Positions 24,042-37,900 of a stretch of DNA of 45,382 bases are shown piece by piece (position 1 is the first letter of the stretch; every line of letters starts with the position of its first letter). The stretch is from positions 1 to 45,382 of the forward strand of contig CAJKUH010000017.1 of assembly GCA_905203045.1 (NCBI GenBank), written 5' to 3'. A program made the translations under genes and the position numbers. Under the pieces are notes generated by a model. That model saw only the letters and a program-made list of their open reading frames with translations, ran no database searches and was not told the DNA's origin. Source of the DNA: an uncultured Eggerthella sp. (GTDB lineage Bacteria; Actinomycetota; Coriobacteriia; Coriobacteriales; Eggerthellaceae).

Positions 24042-25739
24042 CTACTCAATGAACATCGCATCGCCGAAGGAAAGCATGCGGTACTTGTGCTTGATGGCGT
24101 GGCGGTAGGCCTTCATGATGTTGTCGCGGTTCGAGAAAGCGCTTACCAGCATCATCAGGGTGGAGCGCGGCACGTGGAAGTTGGTGATCAGCGCGTCTAC
24201 CACGTGGAACTCATATCCCGGCAAGATGAACAGGCTGGTCGCCTCGCGGTTACGCGGCAGCACCTCGCCCGCTTCGGCATCCCATGCCGACTCTAGGCTG
24301 CGCACGCTGGTGGTGCCCACGGCGATAACGCGCCCGCCATTGGCCTTGGTGCGCTTGATGGCCTCAACCGTTTTCTCGGGCACCGTATAGCGCTCGGTGT
24401 GAATCTGATGGTCTTTCGGGAATTCCTCGTCGACGATGCGGAACGTGTCGAGGCCCACTTCCAGGTGGACCGTTTCCCAATCGACGCCCTTGGCCTTGAT
24501 GCGCTCGATCAACTCGGGCGTGAAGTGCAAGCCCGCCGTGGGCGCAGCAGCGCTGCGCTCTTCGCGGGAGAACACCGTTTGGTACAGCTCTTCGTCGCCT
24601 GCGTAGTTCTTGATGTAGGGCGGCAGCGGCGTGTGGCCCGCGCGGTGCAGCGCTTCATCAAGCGAGGGCAGGGGCGTGGTAAGACGTGCCAGGCGCTCGC
24701 CCTTTTCGGCGTTTTCCACCCAGTCGATGATTTCGGCGGAAAGCACCACGGTGCCTTCCTTATCGGTGAAATCGACCAGGGCGCCGGTGCCGGGCTTCAG
24801 ACGCTTGCCGGGGCGTACCAGCACTTCCCAGATGGCAGAGGAATCGCGCTTGGGCTCAACGTCGAAGCGCTCGCGCAGAAGGAACACCTCGGCTTGGCCT
24901 CCGGTGTTGCGCTTGGTGCCCAGAAGGCGAGCGGGCATAACGCGCGTTTCGTTTGCGACGATCAGATCGCCTGGGTTCAGGTGATTGATGATGTCGCGGA
25001 AAATCTCGTCATGCAGGGCGCCGTTGTTGCGCTTCATCACCAGCATGCGGCAGCCATCGCGTTCAGCTGCCGGTTCTTGGGCGATAAGCTCTTCGGGCAA
25101 GTCGTAGTCGAAATCGTCGGTGCGCATGTTCATCAGTTTTTCTCGTTTCTCTTTCGCCTTGGCGGCCTTGCGTGCTGCCTTGCGCTCTGCGCGCTCGGCG
25201 GCAGCTTCGGCATCGGAATAGGCGCAGCCGCAGTAGTTTTGGCGGTACATGCCAAGTTCGCGGCTGCGAATGGTTGCTTGAGGGTAGAACTCGCGGAAGT
25301 CCTGGAACACGGGAACGAGCCCTTCATAGGGCGCAGCAGCGCGTTCCAGTTCTTCGGCGATAGTGCCTATATATTGGTAAGGGCTTACGGTAAGGGTGGT
25401 GCCGATTCCCTCGAATCCGTGCTCGTGGGCATAGCGGGCAAGCTCTTCAAGCCTAATGCGGTAGCAGGCTCGGCAGCGGTCGGTTCGGTTTTCCTGTGTG
25501 CCGTCCCACGCGCGGCGCACGGCCTCTTGCCAGGCGTGCGGCTCGTAGGGGCCTTCGATCACCGGGATATTCTGGCTTTGAGCCCAGGTGAGCAGCGTTT
25601 GCAGGCGATGCTCGTATTCAGCGGCAGGCGCTATGTTGGAATTGAGGTAGGCGATGGTTATATCGTGGCCTGCTTCCGCGAGTATTCGCACCGGTTCCAA
25701 GGAACAGGGCCCGCAGCAGGCGTGAAGTAGTAATTTCAT
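24042..25739 (-). CDS. QueH-QueA fusion: epoxyqueuosine reductase plus tRNA ribosyltransferase-isomerase
   Basis: 565 residues from ATG 25739. Residues 1-175 are QueH-like: LLHACCGPCS (C8, C9, C12), CRACYRIR (C89, C92), YQYIGTIAEE and NYCGC (C170, C172). An Ala/Lys/Arg/Glu helical linker (about 176-203) leads to a complete QueA (from about M205, TDDFDYDLPEELIAQ, to the end). QueA adds the epoxycyclopentanediol group from SAM to preQ1-tRNA; QueH reduces epoxyqueuosine to queuosine, the next step. No stop interrupts the join. An internal ATG at 25127 could also yield QueA alone. The Shine-Dalgarno GGAAGGAG is rather far (about 14 bases) from the start. Confidence 0.93.
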   Translation of the reverse strand: MKLLLHACCGPCSLEPVRILAEAGHDITIAYLNSNIAPAAEYEHRLQTLLTWAQSQNIPVIEGPYEPHAWQEAVRRAWDGTQENRTDRCRACYRIRLEELARYAHEHGFEGIGTTLTVSPYQYIGTIAEELERAAAPYEGLVPVFQDFREFYPQATIRSRELGMYRQNYCGCAYSDAEAAAERAERKAARKAAKAKEKREKLMNMRTDDFDYDLPEELIAQEPAAERDGCRMLVMKRNNGALHDEIFRDIINHLNPGDLIVANETRVMPARLLGTKRNTGGQAEVFLLRERFDVEPKRDSSAIWEVLVRPGKRLKPGTGALVDFTDKEGTVVLSAEIIDWVENAEKGERLARLTTPLPSLDEALHRAGHTPLPPYIKNYAGDEELYQTVFSREERSAAAPTAGLHFTPELIERIKAKGVDWETVHLEVGLDTFRIVDEEFPKDHQIHTERYTVPEKTVEAIKRTKANGGRVIAVGTTSVRSLESAWDAEAGEVLPRNREATSLFILPGYEFHVVDALITNFHVPRSTLMMLVSAFSNRDNIMKAYRHAIKHKYRMLSFGDAMFIE

Positions 25740-25821
25740 AGGTTCGTCGTATGCTCCTTCCAGCGTCACCTATACTAGCACCTGATTGATTTCGAGCGCC
25801 TTTAAGAAAGGATTGCCCATA

Positions 25822-26553
25822 ATGCCCCAACGCAGCTACAAAGCCGTGTTCTTCGATTTGGACGGAACGCTTCTCCCCATCGACATGGACACGTTTCTGA
25901 AAAACTACTTCAACGACATTGCCGCCTTCGCCCAAGCGCGCGGCTACGAGCCCAAGCGGTTCATAAGCGCCTTGAACGCCGGAGTGAAGAGCATGATCGC
26001 GGAAACCGGCGGTTTGAACTCGGAACGCTTCTGGAATACGTTCGTCTCGCATATGGATGCCAGCAAGCTCGATGAATATCAGCATGTCATGGACGAGTAT
26101 TACGCTGAGCACTTCGACAGCCTTGGCGCCTTGGCCACCAACATCGACCCAAACGCGGCCTACGTGGTGAAAACGCTGAAGGAAAAGGGTTACCCGCTGT
26201 ACCTGACCACCATGCCCCTGTTCCCGCGCATTGCGGTGGAAAAGCGCTTGGCATGGGCCAATGTCCCGGCTGAATCGTTTGACCGCATCACCACGTACGA
26301 CAATTCCACCAGCACCAAGCCCCATAGCGCCTACTTTGCCGAAAACGTTGAGGCCATCGGCTTGAAGCCCGAAGAGATCCTCATGGTGGGCAACAACACC
26401 CGCGAAGATCTTGCCGCCTTGAAGGTGGGGCTTGATGCGTACCTGGTAACCGATTGGCTGCTTGACCCTGATGGGTTCGACATCGAATCGGTGAAGCACG
26501 GCACGCTTGCCGATTTTGCCCGTTTTGTCGATGAGCTTCCGGAGTGTGAGTAA
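25822..26553 (+). CDS. HAD-family hydrolase
   Basis: 243 residues from ATG 25822, with AAGAAAGGA upstream. HAD motifs are present: I VFFDLDGTLL (D12, D14), II LTTMP, III Lys in TKPHSAYF, and IV MVGNNTREDL, where Asn replaces the first acidic residue seen in many members. A helical cap lies at about 20-100. It is a probable small-molecule phosphatase; the substrate is unknown. It overlaps tgt by one base and lies between the two divergent queuosine genes, so a link to that pathway is possible but unproven. Confidence 0.85.
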   Translation: MPQRSYKAVFFDLDGTLLPIDMDTFLKNYFNDIAAFAQARGYEPKRFISALNAGVKSMIAETGGLNSERFWNTFVSHMDASKLDEYQHVMDEYYAEHFDSLGALATNIDPNAAYVVKTLKEKGYPLYLTTMPLFPRIAVEKRLAWANVPAESFDRITTYDNSTSTKPHSAYFAENVEAIGLKPEEILMVGNNTREDLAALKVGLDAYLVTDWLLDPDGFDIESVKHGTLADFARFVDELPECE

Positions 26554-27698
26554 TGGCTTTGTTTGAGTATACGGTTGAAGCGCAGTCGGGGCATGCCCGT
26601 GCCGGCTCGTTCGAAACGGCACACGGGACGGTTAGGACGCCGCTGTTCATGCCCGTGGGCACCAGCGCTACCGTAAAGGGCATCCGCCCACAAACGTTGA
26701 AGGAAATCGGTGCGCAGATCGTGCTTTCCAACACGTATCACCTGGCTATGCGTCCTGGTGCCGATCTGGTGGCAGAGGCGGGCGGCTTGCATAAGTTCTG
26801 CGCTTACGACGGCCCGATGCTCACCGATTCCGGCGGCTTCCAGATTTTCTCGTTGGAAGACACTCGCAAGCTTGACGACGATGGCGTGACGTTCACGTCC
26901 ATCTACGATGGCGACAAGATCCGCTGGACACCCGAAGACAACATGGACATTCAGCAGAAGCTGGGTGCCGACATCATCATGCAGCTCGACCAATGCCCGC
27001 CGTACCCGGCTACGCGGGAATTCGTGCAGCGTGCAGTTGACCTTTCCGCCAACTGGGCACGTCGTTGCCTTGCGGCGCATACCCGCGAAGATCAGGCGTT
27101 GTTCGGCATTTGCCAGGGCGGTATGCATCTTGACCTGCGCATGGAGTCCATTGCCCGCTTGAAGCAGATCGGCCAGGAAAGCCTTGCGGCCGGTCATAAA
27201 GACTTCGCCGGCTTCGGCATCGGCGGTTATTCGGTGGGTGAAGACCACGAAACCATGTTCGAAACGCTGGGCGACGTCGCCCGCGCTCTGCCCGAGAACA
27301 AGCCCCGCTACCTGATGGGGGTGGGCAATCCCACGACGTTGGTTCGCGCGGTGCATGAAGGCGTCGACATGTTCGACTGCGTTCTGCCCACGCGCACGGC
27401 ACGCATGGGCACGGCGTTTTCCTCGCAGGGCCGCATGAACATGCGCAACGCCAAGTACAAGCATGATTTCGGCCCGCTTGACGCAACGTGCGATTGCCCC
27501 ACCTGTAAGACGCACACCCGTTCCTACATCCGCCATCTGGTGAAGCAGAACGAAATGCTGGGCAGCGTGCTTCTGAGCATCCACAACCTGTATTTCCTGC
27601 TGCATCTGATGGACCGTGCGCGCGAGGCGATTCTTGCCGGCGCCTACGAAGAGTTCTATCAGGATTGGATGAACTCACCGGCCGCGAAGGACTATTAA
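26553..27698 (+). CDS. tgt: tRNA-guanine transglycosylase
   Basis: 381 residues, full length. Tgt swaps G34 for preQ1 in tRNAs with GUN anticodons. Visible are D92 in MLTDSGGFQIFS, the nucleophile D275 in MFDCVLPTRTARMG, the QGGMHLDLR motif, and the zinc site C-x-C-x2-C with a distant His in the C-terminal part (CDCPTCKTHTRSYIRHL). It is co-translated with the HAD gene and faces the QueH-QueA fusion. A terminator follows 22 bases downstream. Confidence 0.97.
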   Translation: MALFEYTVEAQSGHARAGSFETAHGTVRTPLFMPVGTSATVKGIRPQTLKEIGAQIVLSNTYHLAMRPGADLVAEAGGLHKFCAYDGPMLTDSGGFQIFSLEDTRKLDDDGVTFTSIYDGDKIRWTPEDNMDIQQKLGADIIMQLDQCPPYPATREFVQRAVDLSANWARRCLAAHTREDQALFGICQGGMHLDLRMESIARLKQIGQESLAAGHKDFAGFGIGGYSVGEDHETMFETLGDVARALPENKPRYLMGVGNPTTLVRAVHEGVDMFDCVLPTRTARMGTAFSSQGRMNMRNAKYKHDFGPLDATCDCPTCKTHTRSYIRHLVKQNEMLGSVLLSIHNLYFLLHLMDRAREAILAGAYEEFYQDWMNSPAAKDY

Positions 27699-27719
27699 GC
27701 CGTTCATCGAGCTTTGTTG

Positions 27720-27746
27720 AAAACCGCCTCGGAAGGGGCGGTTTTT
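27720..27746 (+). terminator. Terminator after tgt
   Basis: AAAACCGCC (27720-27728) pairs with GGCGGTTTT (27737-27745) across an 8-base loop, ending in five T residues. It ends the HAD-tgt unit. Confidence 0.88.
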
Positions 27747-27950
27747 GCTTGTTGGGCAGAAGGTGGGGCTGTCGTGTTTTCCCGGGGAAGGTTGCGCAAC
27801 GCGCGTCGTTTTCCTTTCGGCTCCTGCTTTTGTGCAGTAAAGTAGCTAATTTGAAGAAATAACATCAGGTTAACGTGCGCGCCGCTATCATAGTTCTGAT
27901 ACGCACGTGCACGGTAACGTGCTGTTCAACAGGTAATCAGAAGGAATACT

Positions 27951-30737
27951 ATGGCCGACCAACCCAAGGAAGAAGCATTGGACGAGGAAAAAGAAGCCAC
28001 GGCAACTTCTCAGGAAAAGAAGAAGCTCACTGCCGAGGAAAAGAAACGGGCGAAGGAGCGCGAAAAGCGCCGCAAGGCTCGTGCCAAGGAAGCGGAAAAG
28101 AAGAACGCCAAGCGCCAGAAAGAGCGCAACAAGCGCACGGGCGGCAACAAGAACCGCCGCAACGTGTGGTTGCTCATCGTTGCCACGCTCTTGGTGATCG
28201 GTTCGGTGTTCATGTTCACGCCTCCGAACGAGAAGATCAACCAGGGCCTCGATATCCAGGGCGGCCTTTCGGTGGTGCTTTCCGCTCAGAGCACCGACGG
28301 TCAGGACATCACCAAGGAAGACATGGAGAAGTCCCGCGCCATCATCGAATCGCGTGTTAACGCCTTGGGCGCATCCGAGGCAACGGTGCAGGTTCAGGGC
28401 AACGACCAGATCCTGGTTCAGATTCCTGGCCTCTCCGACCCGGAAAAAGCGCTTTCCACCATTGGCAAGACGGGCAAGCTGGAATTCGCCCGTGCCGATT
28501 CGTTTACCGACCCTGACGACCAGACGGCCATCAAAAACGGCACGTATATGCAGCAGGGCACGGTGAAGGACGACTTCGGCAATTCCTTCAAGACGGGTAA
28601 AACCACCTACCGCAGCGTAGATGCGGGCACCTACACGCCGCTTATCACGGGCGAGAACATCACCCGCGTCACGGTGGACAAGGCGTCCGAGACCAGCCAG
28701 TACTATGCCGTGAACATCTCGCTCGATTCTGCGGGCACGCAGGCTTTTGCTGATGCAACGCGCGACTTGGCCCCCACGAACGGCCAGATCGTTATCATCC
28801 TCGATGGCCAGATTCAGTCCGCGCCGGCGGTTCAATCGGAGATCACCGGCGGCCAGGTTTCCATCACGGGCAACTACACGCTCGAGGAAGCGCAGTCGCT
28901 GCAGACGGTGCTGGAAAGCGGTTCCTTGCCGGTCAGCTTCCAGTATGAGCAGAGCCAGGTGGTAGGACCTACGCTTGGTCAGGATGCGCTTACCAGCGGT
29001 CTGATCGTAGCCATCCTGGGCCTTGCGCTGGTTATGCTGTACCTGCTGTGCTTCTATCGTGGCCTGGGCTTGCTTACGGCAGCCGCCATGGGCGTGTTCG
29101 CCGTTCTGTATCTGGGCCTTTTGGCAACGCTTTCGGCGTTCGGCCTGTTCTCGCTTTCTTTGGCGGGTATCGCCGGCATCGTGCTTACCATCGGCATGGC
29201 GGCCGACTCCTCCATTCTGGTGTTGGAGCGCTTCCGTGAGGAAATCCGTATGGGCAGAAGCGTCCGCGCGGCTTCCATCACAGGCGTTCGCCATGGCATC
29301 GAAACCTCCATCGACGCCGACCTGGTTTCGCTGGTTTCGGCCCTTACCCTGTTCTTCCTGGCTTCGGCAAGCGTCAAGGGCTTCGGCCTTACGCTGGCGC
29401 TGGGCATCGCCTGCGACATCGTGATGATGCTGCTGTTGAAGGCCCCGCTCATCCGTTTGCTTGCTCCGCACGTCATTGCCAAGCACCCTGGTTTCTGGGG
29501 CATCCGCGATTGTCAGGAAGCAGCGCCGGTGTACGCCGACCTGCGCGCCGAGCAGACGGGCACGGTTGCCCATCCTTCTGCTGAGGCTGCCGAGGAAAAG
29601 AAGTCCATCGCCCATAAGACGATCGACGAGCTGAAGGGCCGCTTCATCAAGCGCGACATCAACTTCCTGGGTGTTCGTAAGGTGTTCCTCACGCTTTCCG
29701 CAGTGTTGGTTGTCCTGTCGTTTGTGGTCGTGGGCGCCAAGGGCTTGCAGTTCGGCATCGAATTCGTGGGTGGCACCTCTATCACCTTCCACGGCACGGG
29801 CGATACCTCCATCGAGGACATGCGCGCTGCCTTCGCCGATGCGGGCGAGCCCGATGCGGTTGTTCAGACCACCAACTCCGATGGCTCCGAGGGCTTCCTA
29901 GTGCGCACTACCACCACTTCGGCCGAATCTGCTGCTGCGGCGGCAACCAAGGTGGCAAGCGAGCTGAACCTGAGCACCAACAGCTACGAGGTGAACACGG
30001 TTGGACCCGACTGGGGTCAGAGCGTTATCCAGTCGTCGCTTATCGCATTCGTGGTGTCGCTTCTGTTGATCATCGCCTACATCGCTGTTCGCTTCGAGTA
30101 CAAGATGGGCATCATGGCGGTTGTGGCCCTGCTCCACGACCTCATCATCGTGGTGGGCGTGTATGCCTTGGTTGGACGCGAGGTTACGCCCAACACGGTG
30201 GCGGCGTTGCTCACCATTTTGGGCTACTCGCTCTACGACACCGTGGTAGTGTTCCACCGCATCAACGACAACATGAAGGAATCCGACGTCAAGTGCACCT
30301 TCATGTCGATGGCGAACCACTCGTTGAACCAGGTGTTCATCCGCTCGGTCAACACCACGCTCACTTCGTTCGTTCCGGTTCTGGGCATGCTGCTGTTCGG
30401 CGGCGAAACGCTGAAGGACTTCGCCTTCGCCATGTCGGTTGGCCTTATTGCCGGCTCGTACTCTTCCATTGCAGTGGCTACGCCCCTGTTCGCCATGTGG
30501 AAGTCGCGCGAAGACAAGAATGCCAAGCTGGTTAAGAAGTACGGCACCGACATCACCCGCTTCACCTTCGCTTCCACCCCGGTTCTGCCTGCTGGCGCGG
30601 TAGCCGAGCAGCCCGTTGCGGTTGCCGTTTCCGCTGATGCGCCTGCCGGCGAGGAAACGAAGAAGGCCAACACCAAGAAGAAGAAAGTCAAGAAGGCCGG
30701 CAATTCCGAGCCGATCCGTTACAGGAGGAAGAAATAA
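27951..30737 (+). CDS. secDF: Fused protein translocase SecDF
   Basis: 928 residues. A very charged Lys/Arg/Glu N-terminal cytoplasmic extension (about 1-72) precedes the first membrane helix. The SecD half has GLDIQGGLSVVL (about 99-110), a periplasmic-type domain, and helices ending near residue 510. The SecF half begins near 560 and shows GIEFVGGTSITF (about 602-613) and six helices. The fusion matches Bacillus-type SecDF. It uses the proton gradient to aid export through SecYEG. A basic Lys-rich tail (about 890-928) follows. A 6-bp inverted repeat (GCACGT / ACGTGC) lies in the 5' leader at 27903-27922. Confidence 0.97.
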   Translation: MADQPKEEALDEEKEATATSQEKKKLTAEEKKRAKEREKRRKARAKEAEKKNAKRQKERNKRTGGNKNRRNVWLLIVATLLVIGSVFMFTPPNEKINQGLDIQGGLSVVLSAQSTDGQDITKEDMEKSRAIIESRVNALGASEATVQVQGNDQILVQIPGLSDPEKALSTIGKTGKLEFARADSFTDPDDQTAIKNGTYMQQGTVKDDFGNSFKTGKTTYRSVDAGTYTPLITGENITRVTVDKASETSQYYAVNISLDSAGTQAFADATRDLAPTNGQIVIILDGQIQSAPAVQSEITGGQVSITGNYTLEEAQSLQTVLESGSLPVSFQYEQSQVVGPTLGQDALTSGLIVAILGLALVMLYLLCFYRGLGLLTAAAMGVFAVLYLGLLATLSAFGLFSLSLAGIAGIVLTIGMAADSSILVLERFREEIRMGRSVRAASITGVRHGIETSIDADLVSLVSALTLFFLASASVKGFGLTLALGIACDIVMMLLLKAPLIRLLAPHVIAKHPGFWGIRDCQEAAPVYADLRAEQTGTVAHPSAEAAEEKKSIAHKTIDELKGRFIKRDINFLGVRKVFLTLSAVLVVLSFVVVGAKGLQFGIEFVGGTSITFHGTGDTSIEDMRAAFADAGEPDAVVQTTNSDGSEGFLVRTTTTSAESAAAAATKVASELNLSTNSYEVNTVGPDWGQSVIQSSLIAFVVSLLLIIAYIAVRFEYKMGIMAVVALLHDLIIVVGVYALVGREVTPNTVAALLTILGYSLYDTVVVFHRINDNMKESDVKCTFMSMANHSLNQVFIRSVNTTLTSFVPVLGMLLFGGETLKDFAFAMSVGLIAGSYSSIAVATPLFAMWKSREDKNAKLVKKYGTDITRFTFASTPVLPAGAVAEQPVAVAVSADAPAGEETKKANTKKKKVKKAGNSEPIRYRRKK

Positions 30738-31057
30738 TGAGAGAAGGAAGCGCACCCAACTTCGCCCCGCCTGTTGAAGAGGGCACCGTTTTCACGTTCC
30801 AGGACGAATCGGGCGACACGGTGAACCTTGAGTTTTTGGGACTCATCATTCACGAGGGCCGTCGCTACGGTTTCTTCTATGCCATCGGCGATGGGGAAGA
30901 GGCTGGCGGTTCGGGTGAGGTAACCATTTTGGAAGTTACCGAGCTCGATGAAGAAGGCCAGCCCGCTGCCTTCGAGCTTGTTTTGGACGACGCCATTGCA
31001 GCCGAGGTGTACGAGGACTTCAAGGTGGCAACGAAGGATCTCTACGATTTTCAGTAA
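30737..31057 (+). CDS. DUF1292 family protein
   Basis: 106 residues, acidic. The DUF1292 pattern is visible: an opening TFQDESGDTVNLEFLG, an aromatic-rich strand RRYGFFYAI, and a C-terminal helix ending in VYEDF. The family is small and of unknown function. Its ATG overlaps the secDF stop by one base, so it is coupled to SecDF. The unit ends at the terminator at 31070. Confidence 0.85.
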   Translation: MREGSAPNFAPPVEEGTVFTFQDESGDTVNLEFLGLIIHEGRRYGFFYAIGDGEEAGGSGEVTILEVTELDEEGQPAAFELVLDDAIAAEVYEDFKVATKDLYDFQ

Positions 31058-31069
31058 TAGAGCCTAAGG

Positions 31070-31100
31070 AAAAAGAACCGCTTTCGAGCGGTTCTTTTTT
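31070..31100 (+). terminator. Terminator after the secDF unit
   Basis: A 13-bp perfect stem (31070-31082 and 31087-31099) with a TTCG loop and a run of six T residues. It separates secDF from the rpoB promoter region. The A-rich left arm could also terminate minus-strand transcripts. Confidence 0.93.
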
Positions 31101-31265
31101 GTGCGTGCTTCGATGCGTGTGAATAGGAAGGCAGGGGGTAGGTGCTGTTGTCTTCGGGCATTTATTCGTTGAGCGCGCGCCAAGGGTTGTCGCAACGTAC
31201 GTTCCGGCCGGGCGCCATACCATGCCCGTTGGCCCGTTCTGTTTTCGTCAGACCGAATCTGCAAA

Positions 31266-31341
31266 AAGTTTTCAAAACTTCATAGGTAAAACATACTTGA
31301 AGAAATTTTTCCTTGACGGTGCATAGTGTTCGAAGTATTTT
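31266..31341 (+). promoter_or_regulatory. rpoBC promoter with upstream AT-rich palindrome
   Basis: TTGACG (31313-31318), 17 bases, TATTTT (31336-31341) form a strong promoter about 55 bases ahead of rpoB. Upstream, AAGTTTTCAAAACTT (31266-31280) is a perfect palindrome around one base, and the stretch 31263-31310 is A/T-rich, as expected of an UP element. The rest of this 339-base spacer (31058-31396) holds only the secDF terminator and no gene. Confidence 0.7.
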
Positions 31342-31396
31342 ATTAAATTGTGTCTTTTTGCAAAACAACCGGTTGCAACGAAGGAGGAAATGACTC

Positions 31397-34912
<3,516 letters not shown>

Positions 34913-37900
34913 ATGAGCGAATTTGACGTTAACAATTTCGACGCCATCCGCATCTCTCTTGCAAGCGCTGAAGATATTCGTGGTTGGTCTCGCGGCGAAG
35001 TAAAGAAGCCCGAAACCATCAACTACCGTACGCTCAAGCCCGAAAAGGACGGCTTGTTCTGCGAGAAGATCTTCGGCCCCACGAAGGACTGGGAGTGCGC
35101 CTGCGGCAAGTACAAGCGCATTCGCTTCAAGGGCATCGTCTGCGAACGCTGCGGTGTTGAGGTAACGCGCTCCAAGGTTCGCCGTGAGCGCATGGGCCAT
35201 ATCGAGCTCGCTGCTCCGGTAAGCCACATCTGGTATTTCAAGGGCTCTCCTTCGCGTCTGGGCTACCTGCTCGACATTCCGCCGAAGGAGCTTGAGAAGG
35301 TTCTCTACTTCGCATCTTCCATCATCACCGAGGTTGACAAGGAAGCACGCGACGAGGATGTAGAAGAGCTGCGCGATGAGCTTTCCGCAGACTTGGAAGA
35401 ATTGGACGCCGAGCGCGATCGCCTTATCGAGGCTACGCGCCGCCTGTCCGTTGACTACGTCCCCGAAGAGGACGAATTCGTCGACGACATCGACGAAGAC
35501 GAGCGCATGACGCCCGAAGAGGTTGAGGAAGAGATTGCCGACATCTACGAGGAGTTCAACGAGCGCAAGACCCTGCGTTCCGAGGCTCTGGAGGCTTTCC
35601 TGAAGATCGAGCCCAAGCAGCTCGTATCCGATGAGGCTCTGTATCGTGAGATGCGCCTGAACTACTCCGACTACTTCAAGGGCGGCATGGGCGCTGAGGC
35701 TATCCGCGACCTGCTGGACAGCATCGATCTGGCTGCTACGGCTGAAGAGCTCACCGAAACCGTTGCCACGGGCAAGGGCCAGAAGCGTACCAAGGCTATC
35801 AAGCGTCTGAAGGTTGTAGACTCCTTCCTTCATTCCTCCAACAAGCCTTCCGACATGATCCTGGACGTTATCCCGGTTATCCCGCCGGATCTTCGTCCTA
35901 TGGTCCAGCTCGACGGCGGCCGTTTCGCAACGTCCGACCTGAACGATCTGTATCGTCGCGTTATCAACCGCAACAACCGCTTGAAGCGCCTGCTCGATCT
36001 GGGTGCTCCTGAGATCATCGTCAACAACGAGAAGCGCATGCTCCAGGAAGCCGTTGACTCCCTGTTCGACAACGGTCGTCGCGGCCGTCCGGTAACGGGC
36101 CCCGGCAACCGTCCGCTGAAGTCGCTCTCCGACATGCTGAAGGGCAAGCAGGGCCGCTTCCGTCAGAACCTGCTGGGCAAGCGCGTTGACTACTCCGGCC
36201 GTTCCGTAATCGTTGTCGGTCCTAGCCTGAAGCTGCACCAGTGCGGCCTGCCTCAGCAGATGGCACTCGAACTGTTCAAGCCCTTCGTAATGAAGCGCCT
36301 GGTAGAGCTCGAGTATGCTGCCAACATCAAGGCTGCAAAGCGTGCCGTAGACCGTGGCGCAAGCTACGTATGGGACGTTCTGGAAGAGGTTATCGTCGAG
36401 CATCCTGTGCTGCTGAACCGCGCACCTACGCTGCACCGCTTGGGCATCCAGGCATTCGAGCCGGTACTGGTAGAGGGCAAGGCAATCAAGCTGCACCCGC
36501 TGGTATGCACCGCATTCAACGCCGACTTCGACGGTGACCAGATGGCTGTTCATCTGCCGCTGGGCGCCGAGGCTCAGGCTGAGGCTCGCGTGCTGATGCT
36601 GTCTGCGAACAACATCAAGTCGCCTGCCCATGGTCGTCCGCTGACCGTTCCTACCCAGGATATGATCATCGGCATGTACTACCTCACCGCTGCCCGCGAT
36701 GGCTTCCCCGGCGAGGGTCGTGCCTTCATCGATTTCGCTGACGCACGCAACGCCTACGATGCTCGCGCCGAAGTTGACCTGCAGGCCAAGATCTGGGTTC
36801 GCCTTACCAAAGACACCCAGGTTGCAACCTCGTTCGGCACCTTCGAAGAGCACAAGGCCGGCACGCGCCTGCAGACCACCATCGGCCGCATCATCTTCAA
36901 CAACGTGTTCCCGGACGATTACCCGTTCCTGAACTATCAGATGAACAAGAAGGAAATCGGCCGCATCGTAGAGGATGTTTGCAACCGCTACACCCTTTCC
37001 GAGGTCGAGCCCATCCTTGACGGCTTGAAGGACACCGGCTTCCACTACGCCACCATCGCAGGCATCACCGTTTCCGTTTACGACGCAACGGTACCTCCTG
37101 CCAAGGGCGAGATCCTGGCCGATGCCGACAACAAGGTTGCCGCCATCGAGGAAGACTACGAGATGGGCCTGATGAGCGCCGAAGAGCGTCATAAGCAGGT
37201 AGTTGACATCTGGACCGAGGCAAACGAAGAGGTCGGCGATGCCATGGCAGCCAACTTCGACAAATTCAACCCGATCTTCATGATGGCCGACTCCGGTGCT
37301 CGAGGTAACATCAAGCAGATTCGTCAGCTTGCTGGTATGCGTGGCCTGATGGCAGACACCAAGGGCGGCACGATCGATATTCCGGTTAAGTCGAACTTCC
37401 GCGAGGGCCTTTCCGTTTTGGAATACTTCATTTCCACGCACGGCACTCGAAAGGGCATGGCCGACACCGCACTGCGTACCGCTGACTCCGGTTACCTTAC
37501 CCGTCGTCTGGTTGACGTTGCTCAGGACGTTATCGTTCGCGAGATCGACTGCGGTACGTCCGATGGCGTTCCATACCCGATCCACAACGACAAGGGCGAG
37601 CTCGACGAGAACCTGGTAGGCCGCTGCGTTCTGGAAGATGTTCAGGACGCCGAGGGCAACACGATCGTTGCTGCGGGCGACTTCATCAGCTCGATGGATC
37701 AGGTTGCTGCGATGGATGCTGCCGGCATCGACACCATCAACATCCGCACGGTTATGACCTGCCACGCAGAGCACGGCGTTTGCCAGAAGTGCTACGGTTG
37801 GGACCTTGCCACCGCTCGTCCGGTCAACATCGGTACGGCAGTTGGCATTATCGCTGCTCAGTCCATTGGCGAGCCTGGTACGCAGCTTACGATGCGTACC

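Noticed and set aside
27888..29792. A 634-codon minus-strand frame across secDF
   Set aside because: Same-register shadow of a strongly biased gene; no independent coding evidence.
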